26,570 nucleotides of DNA from Bacteroidetes bacterium QS_8_64_10 (GTDB taxonomy: Bacteria; Bacteroidota; Rhodothermia; Rhodothermales; Salinibacteraceae), in the NCBI GenBank assembly GCA_003022505.1, contig PXTQ01000021.1:1-26570 (forward strand), read 5' to 3'. The translations under genes were made by a program, and so were the position numbers. Of the stretch, positions 23,147 to 26,570 are shown one piece after another. Numbering within the stretch: the first letter of the stretch is position 1; every line of letters begins with the position of its first letter. Below the pieces are notes generated by a model. The model was not told the origin of the DNA and ran no database searches. It was given only the letters and a program-made list of their open reading frames with translations.

Positions 23147-23590
23147 TCAAACGGTCATGACGCGCTCGGCCACCGTCTCATAATCGGCGGGTTGCTCGTT
23201 CAGGTAGTCGTCGAAGGTATCGGGATCCCAGATCTCAATGTGATCGAGGCTCCCGATGACAAAGGCCGTCCCGTCGATCCCGCTAAACTCTACCAGGCGC
23301 GGCGGCATCTTGATGCGGCCCTGCCCGTCGAGCGAGACTTCGTCGGCCCAGCGCAACACCGTGCGCATGAAGTGGCGCGTCTCTCGGTTGAACGGGTTCA
23401 GCTGGGCGAACTCCTCCTCCATCTCGCGCCACCGATCCATCGGGTACAGATGGACGCACTCCTCGAACCCGCGCGTGATCGTGAACGACTTCTCCGCCTC
23501 CGGATTCAGCGCCTTCCGCATCTTCGACGGCACAGTCACTCGACCCTTGCTGTCGACGGAATTTTCGGCCTGTCCCTTGAAACCCGGCAT
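23147..23590 (-). CDS. mraZ: MraZ, dcw transcriptional regulator
   Basis: 147 residues, intact. AbrB-fold DNA-binding protein that forms rings and regulates its own dcw promoter. The two tandem MraZ motifs are clear: DSKGRVTVPSKMRKAL (about 13-28) and DGQGRIKMPPRLVEFSG (about 88-104). It heads the cluster; a promoter-like site and the paired GTGGGGAA repeats upstream (23614-23633) fit autoregulation. No Shine-Dalgarno is seen before the ATG at 23590. Confidence 0.97.
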   Translation of the reverse strand: MPGFKGQAENSVDSKGRVTVPSKMRKALNPEAEKSFTITRGFEECVHLYPMDRWREMEEEFAQLNPFNRETRHFMRTVLRWADEVSLDGQGRIKMPPRLVEFSGIDGTAFVIGSLDHIEIWDPDTFDDYLNEQPADYETVAERVMTV

Positions 23591-23613
23591 GGCGCGTCGT
23601 CATCGGTTGGTCA

Positions 23614-23633
23614 AATTCCCCACTTTTCCCCAC
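23614..23633 (-). promoter_or_regulatory. MraZ-type operator, two GTGGGGAA repeats
   Basis: On the minus strand GTGGGGAAAA is followed directly by GTGGGGAATT, giving two TGGGG repeats on the same face at 10-bp spacing, which is the known MraZ binding arrangement. It lies 24-43 bp upstream of the mraZ ATG and just downstream of the candidate promoter, suited to repression. Confidence 0.75.
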
Positions 23634-23640
23634 GCGACTT

Positions 23641-23670
23641 ACAAGGTACTGATTTTTGGGCTAAAGTCAA
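23641..23670 (-). promoter_or_regulatory. candidate mraZ/dcw promoter
   Basis: Minus strand TTG (23670-23668), 19 nt, then TACCTTGT (23648-23641), close to TTTG-N19-21-TAnnTTTG. The predicted transcript start would fall next to the MraZ repeats. This is the only dcw promoter that could be pointed to. Confidence 0.5.
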
Positions 23671-23772
23671 GCATTACAGCCCAGAAAAGACGATTTTGTG
23701 CCCTCTTTTTAGCTGTGTGAGTCATGTGCACAATAAGGGTTGAATTGTGAAAAAGCTGAATCACCCCAAAAA

Positions 23773-23788
23773 GTGAAAACATGTTCAC
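23773..23788. promoter_or_regulatory. operator candidate GTGAAAACATGTTCAC
   Basis: Inverted repeat GTGAA-N6-TTCAC. An identical-plan site starts exactly 32 bp downstream. About 136-151 bp upstream of the LexA-like start. A TAGTTTTATAAG stretch between the two sites could hold a -10/-7 element. Confidence 0.6.
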
Positions 23789-23804
23789 CATGTTAGTTTT
23801 ATAA

Positions 23805-23820
23805 GTGAACAGAACTTCAC
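23805..23820. promoter_or_regulatory. operator candidate GTGAACAGAACTTCAC
   Basis: Second GTGAA-N6-TTCAC inverted repeat, three helical turns from the first. Likely bound by the adjacent LexA-like repressor (autoregulation), by inference from position. The arms differ from the E. coli (CTGT-N8-ACAG) and B. subtilis (GAAC-N4-GTTC) LexA boxes. Confidence 0.6.
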
Positions 23821-23923
23821 CCCGCTCCTCATTCAAGCATCTGCATTCGACACACATATGCTTCGCGGCGACGTGAGCCGATATGTTTGCATTCGACGTT
23901 CGCCCCCCTCACTCCCCTGCACT

Positions 23924-24577
23924 ATGCCTACCCGCCTCACCGAGCGACAAAACGAAGCCTTCGAGTTCATTCGCCGTTTCATGCGTACCGAGCGCAAGCC
24001 GCCGACGCTGCGCGAGATCGGCGACGCCCTCGGTATCCGCTCGACCAACGGCGTATCGAAGCTCGTGCGCACGCTCGAAAAGAAGGGCTACCTGGAGCGC
24101 GAGCCGAACGCCGCACGCGGCCTCCGCCTGACCGAAGAGGCCGAAGATCCGTTCGCGCTCGACGCGGGGCCGCCCGACCTGCCCGTCGTGAGCCGCACCG
24201 CCAGCGACCGGCCCGGCGAGTTGCGCGAGCGTCCGAGCACGCACTTGACGGTAGACCCGTATCTGCTGCATGGCGCGCGCGGAGGACCGGACGCCTGCCT
24301 GATTGGCCGCGCCGGCGACGATGGCATGAACGGCGACGGCATCTACAAGGGCGACCTGCTGCTCATCGAGGAGATGCCGGCCCGCGACCTCGACAACGGC
24401 ACGATGGCGGCCTTTCTGGTGGGCGAACAGCTACGGGCGCGGCGCTACGATTACGCCAATGGGCGCATCCACCTGCGCCCCGCCGACCGTCACTATTCTG
24501 AAGAAACGTATCCGCCCGGCTCGTCGGAATGCCACGTCATCGGGCGCGTCATCGGGCTGATGCGGTCGTTTGGCTGA
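23924..24577 (+). CDS. LexA-family repressor lacking autocleavage residues
   Basis: 217 residues from the ATG at 23924 (the frame is open upstream to 23858 but LexA homology starts at MPTRLTERQNEAFEFIRRF). The N-terminal winged helix is typical: PPTLREIGDALGIRSTNGV and LVRTLEKKGYLERE with GLRL. The C-terminal S24-like domain aligns throughout, but the self-cleavage parts are gone: the Ala-Gly scissile pair is Ser94-Asp95 in SRTASDRP; the nucleophile segment reads GDDGMNGDGIYKGDLL with no Ser (131-146); the general-base Lys is Arg173 in LRARRYDY. It should bind DNA and dimerise but not self-cleave on RecA filaments, as in some cyanobacterial LexA proteins. It is divergent from mraZ with paired palindromes upstream. 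Family is firm; its role in SOS is doubtful. Confidence 0.88.
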   Translation: MPTRLTERQNEAFEFIRRFMRTERKPPTLREIGDALGIRSTNGVSKLVRTLEKKGYLEREPNAARGLRLTEEAEDPFALDAGPPDLPVVSRTASDRPGELRERPSTHLTVDPYLLHGARGGPDACLIGRAGDDGMNGDGIYKGDLLLIEEMPARDLDNGTMAAFLVGEQLRARRYDYANGRIHLRPADRHYSEETYPPGSSECHVIGRVIGLMRSFG

Positions 24578-24808
24578 AACGTCTGAACAACAATCGTGGC
24601 TTCCGGCATAGTCGAGCGCCGGTGTGAAGATGAACGCGCGTATTGCGTGAGCACGCTTGTCCGTATGGCCGGAGCTGCAGTTTGCCAGCGGCACTATTCT
24701 TTCCGGCAGGCGCTTCGAGCCTCGGCTGCGCTCAACACGCCCTTGAACGTTCCGCGCCTTCACACGTCCACACCACCACGCTTTCGTACACGCACAAGCC
24801 GAACCTGC

Positions 24809-26570
24809 ATGACGTTTCTGAACCCGCTGGCGCTTCTGGGCCTGGCGGCGGCCTCCATCCCGGTGATCGTCCACCTGTTCAACTTCCGCCGGCCCCGGAA
24901 GGTGGACTTCAGTTCGCTCACGTTTCTGAAGGAGCTGGAGAAAAACACGATGCGGCGCGTACGTCTGAAGCAGTGGCTCCTGCTGCTGTTGCGCACGCTG
25001 GCGATTGCGTGCCTGGTGCTCGCCTTCGCGCGGCCCACCCTTACCGGCGGCGCCGCGGGCGCGCTGGGCGGGCAAGCGCCCGTCTCGCTCGGCGTGGTGG
25101 TCGACAACTCGCTCTCGATGACGCTCCGCGACGCGCAGGGTGAGTACCTGAAGCAGGCGAAAGAGCAAGTCGCCACGCTCATTCAGTCCATGCAGCGCGG
25201 CGACGAGGTGTTCGTGCTGCCGGTCGCCGGGGCTGACTCCGCCCGGCCCGACGCCTACCGCAACACCGGCGCGGCGCTCGAAGCGCTCGGCAGCCTCACC
25301 GCGCGGCCCGGCGCGCCTGCCACGAGCCGCGCCCTGAGCCGCGCCGCCTCGCTTCTGAGCGACAAGGCCGCGCACCCAAACCGCGAGCTGTACCTGCTCT
25401 CGGATCTGCAACAGAGCACGCTGACGGATACGCTCTCGTCGGACGCGCCGGAGGGCATAGGCGCGACGCTTCTGCCCGTGGGCAACCGGCAGCACGCAAA
25501 CGTAGCCGTCACGGGGGTCACCGTCGAGAGCCGCATCATCGAGCAGGGCCGCCCCGCCGAGTTCCAGGCTACCCTCACGAACTTCGGCGACGAGGCGCTT
25601 TCGGGCTATACGGCGCACCTCTCGCTGGCCGGCGAGCGCGTGGCGCAGGCCAGCACGAACCTGCCCGCCGATCAGTCCGCGACGGTCACGTTCACGGCCA
25701 CGCCACCGGAGCGCGGCTGGCTGGCGGGGCGCGTCAAGATCGAGGACGATGCCTTCGCGCTCGACAATGAGCGGCACTTCACGCTGAACGTGCCGGAGGA
25801 GCGCCGCCTGCTCGTCGTGCGTGGGCGCGGCCAGCCGATACGCTATCTGGAGGCCGCCCTCTCGCCGGGATCGTCGGAAGGACGCGCCGCCTTCACCACG
25901 ACCACCATCGGCGAGAGCGAACTGGCGGCGACCTCACTCAGCGGGTACGACGTGGTGGCGCTCGCCGGCCTGCAGACGCTGTCGAGCGGCGAGGTGGCGT
26001 CGGTGGCGCGCTACGTCAAGCAGGGCGGCGGGTTGCTCTTCTTTCCGGGGGCGGGTGCGCAAGCCGAGGACTACAACGCGCTCCTCAGCCAGCTCGGCGG
26101 GGGGCGCATCGGCGGAACCAGTGGCACGCCTGGCGCGGCCTCACCCACGGCCTCGTTCGAGAACGTGGACACCGAGCACCCGCTGTTCGAGGGCGTCTTC
26201 GCGCCGTCCAGCGGCGACTCCGAACGACGGGTGGAGCAGGCGGACGTGTATCACGCGGCGAACTACACGGCGGGGGGCGGCGCGGAGCAGACGATCATTG
26301 AGCTAACGAGCGGCTTCCCGTTTCTGCAGGAGGTGCGCCACGGGCGCGGCGCGGCGCTCTTGTTCGCCGTGGCCCCGAACGAGCGGTGGAGCGATTTGCC
26401 CACGCGTGGGCTGTTCGCGCCGCTCATGTTTCGGGCCGTGTATTATTTGTCGGCGGGCGGGTCGGGAGCGGGCCGGCAGCTGACGGTGGGCGAGGCGGCC
26501 TCGCCGGCGGCGAGCGTACTGAGGTTGCTCTCCGGCTCCGGCAGGGTGTACGCCAGCCGCCGGACGAGCG
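24809..26570 (+). CDS. BatA/VWA-type membrane protein, 3' end outside window
   Basis: At least 587 residues. The N-terminus is the BatA double-membrane-helix domain: MTFLNPLALLGLAAASIPVI then VHLFNFRRPRKVDFSSL and, after VRLKQW, the second helix LLLLLRTLAIACLVLAFARP. A von Willebrand A domain follows with the metal site VVVDNSLSM (DxSxS). Then come Ig-like/CARDB-type segments (VAVTGVTVESRIIEQGRPAEF) and a GATase1-like region (YDVVALAGLQTLSSGEV, VKQGGGLLFFPG). This architecture is common in Bacteroidota near MoxR ATPases and DUF58 genes, where it is thought to act in envelope stress or metalloprotein maturation; that is family knowledge, as no MoxR gene is in the window. The 231-bp gap after the LexA-like gene holds no gene or clear terminator. 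Confidence 0.85.
   Translation, partial: MTFLNPLALLGLAAASIPVIVHLFNFRRPRKVDFSSLTFLKELEKNTMRRVRLKQWLLLLLRTLAIACLVLAFARPTLTGGAAGALGGQAPVSLGVVVDNSLSMTLRDAQGEYLKQAKEQVATLIQSMQRGDEVFVLPVAGADSARPDAYRNTGAALEALGSLTARPGAPATSRALSRAASLLSDKAAHPNRELYLLSDLQQSTLTDTLSSDAPEGIGATLLPVGNRQHANVAVTGVTVESRIIEQGRPAEFQATLTNFGDEALSGYTAHLSLAGERVAQASTNLPADQSATVTFTATPPERGWLAGRVKIEDDAFALDNERHFTLNVPEERRLLVVRGRGQPIRYLEAALSPGSSEGRAAFTTTTIGESELAATSLSGYDVVALAGLQTLSSGEVASVARYVKQGGGLLFFPGAGAQAEDYNALLSQLGGGRIGGTSGTPGAASPTASFENVDTEHPLFEGVFAPSSGDSERRVEQADVYHAANYTAGGGAEQTIIELTSGFPFLQEVRHGRGAALLFAVAPNERWSDLPTRGLFAPLMFRAVYYLSAGGSGAGRQLTVGEAASPAASVLRLLSGSGRVYASRRTS

Larger units (their letters stand above)
23591..23923. other. 333-bp divergent control region between mraZ and the LexA-like gene
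   Basis: No coding sequence. Much more AT-rich than the rest of the window. It holds the MraZ-type repeats (23614-23633), a minus-strand promoter candidate (23641-23670), a looser GTGA-N10-TCAC (23747-23764), and two GTGAA-N6-TTCAC sites (23773, 23805) nearer the LexA-like gene. The last about 100 bp before 23924 show nothing distinct. Confidence 0.8.

Noticed and set aside
7288..23590. dcw cluster missing murF, murB and ddl through deletion
   Set aside because: Bacteroidota clusters commonly lack these genes, which lie elsewhere; there is no gene remnant in the gaps.
23591..23923. tRNA or small RNA gene in the AT-rich divergent region
   Set aside because: No cloverleaf or terminator-like hairpin with T-tract was found; the palindromes fit operators better.
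24431..25777. Long open frame (448 codons) on the minus strand
   Set aside because: Antisense to the LexA-like and BatA genes; Arg/Ala-rich composition typical of GC-rich shadow frames.

Overview
The window reads as high-GC chromosomal DNA of a Rhodothermota/Bacteroidota-type bacterium (Salinibacter/Rhodothermus-like). The reasons are the Bacteroidota order of the division and cell-wall (dcw) cluster with no murF, murB or ddl inside it, a PASTA-tailed FtsI, a MurE with the meso-diaminopimelate motif DNPR, a BatA-type protein, acidic protein linkers, almost no Shine-Dalgarno sequences, and several promoter-like sites that fit TTTG-N19-21-TAnnTTTG. The taxonomic placement is inference from gene content; no rRNA is present.

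Layout. 1-1586 (minus): 3'-truncated S8 serine peptidase lipoprotein. 1587-2105: repeat-rich gap. 2106-2765 (minus): MESH1/SpoT-like HD hydrolase. 2961-4694 (minus): secreted glycosidase-like domain fused to a polytopic membrane domain. 4937-7178 (plus): three small outer-membrane beta-barrel genes and a remnant of a fourth, closed by a terminator at 7204. 7288-23590 (minus): the dcw cluster, transcribed mraZ, rsmH, ftsL, ftsI, murE, mraY, murD, ftsW, murG, murC, ftsQ, ftsA, ftsZ. It covers lipid II synthesis (murE, mraY, murD, murG, murC), septal polymerase and transpeptidase (ftsW, ftsI), divisome scaffold (ftsL, ftsQ) and the Z ring with its anchor (ftsZ, ftsA). 23924-24577 (plus): a LexA-family repressor divergent from mraZ. 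24809 to the edge (plus): BatA/VWA membrane protein.

Three things stand out. First, the dcw genes are not packed: their gaps are 73-355 bp and filled with word-like degenerate low-complexity modules (five copies of an ATCCTC..ATTCTC 20-mer, three of CGTATTTCGNATTGCGTA, an exact 23-bp duplicate of a TTGG-type module) plus short palindromes, several centred on CATG. In the largest gaps the modules keep a fixed order relative to gene ends, and they run into coding ends, supplying terminal residues of FtsL, FtsW, MurC and an outer-membrane protein. Second, four dcw genes (rsmH, ftsI, murD, ftsA) each show a reading-frame switch exactly where family-conserved sequence is missing, i.e. internal deletions of roughly 65-150 nt. 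Assembly dropout at GC-rich spots is the simplest explanation, and real decay of four essential genes is unlikely. Third, the LexA-like protein lacks the catalytic Ser, the catalytic Lys and the Ala-Gly cleavage site, and its upstream region carries two GTGAA-N6-TTCAC sites exactly 32 bp apart, so it is probably a non-cleavable regulator with its own operator.
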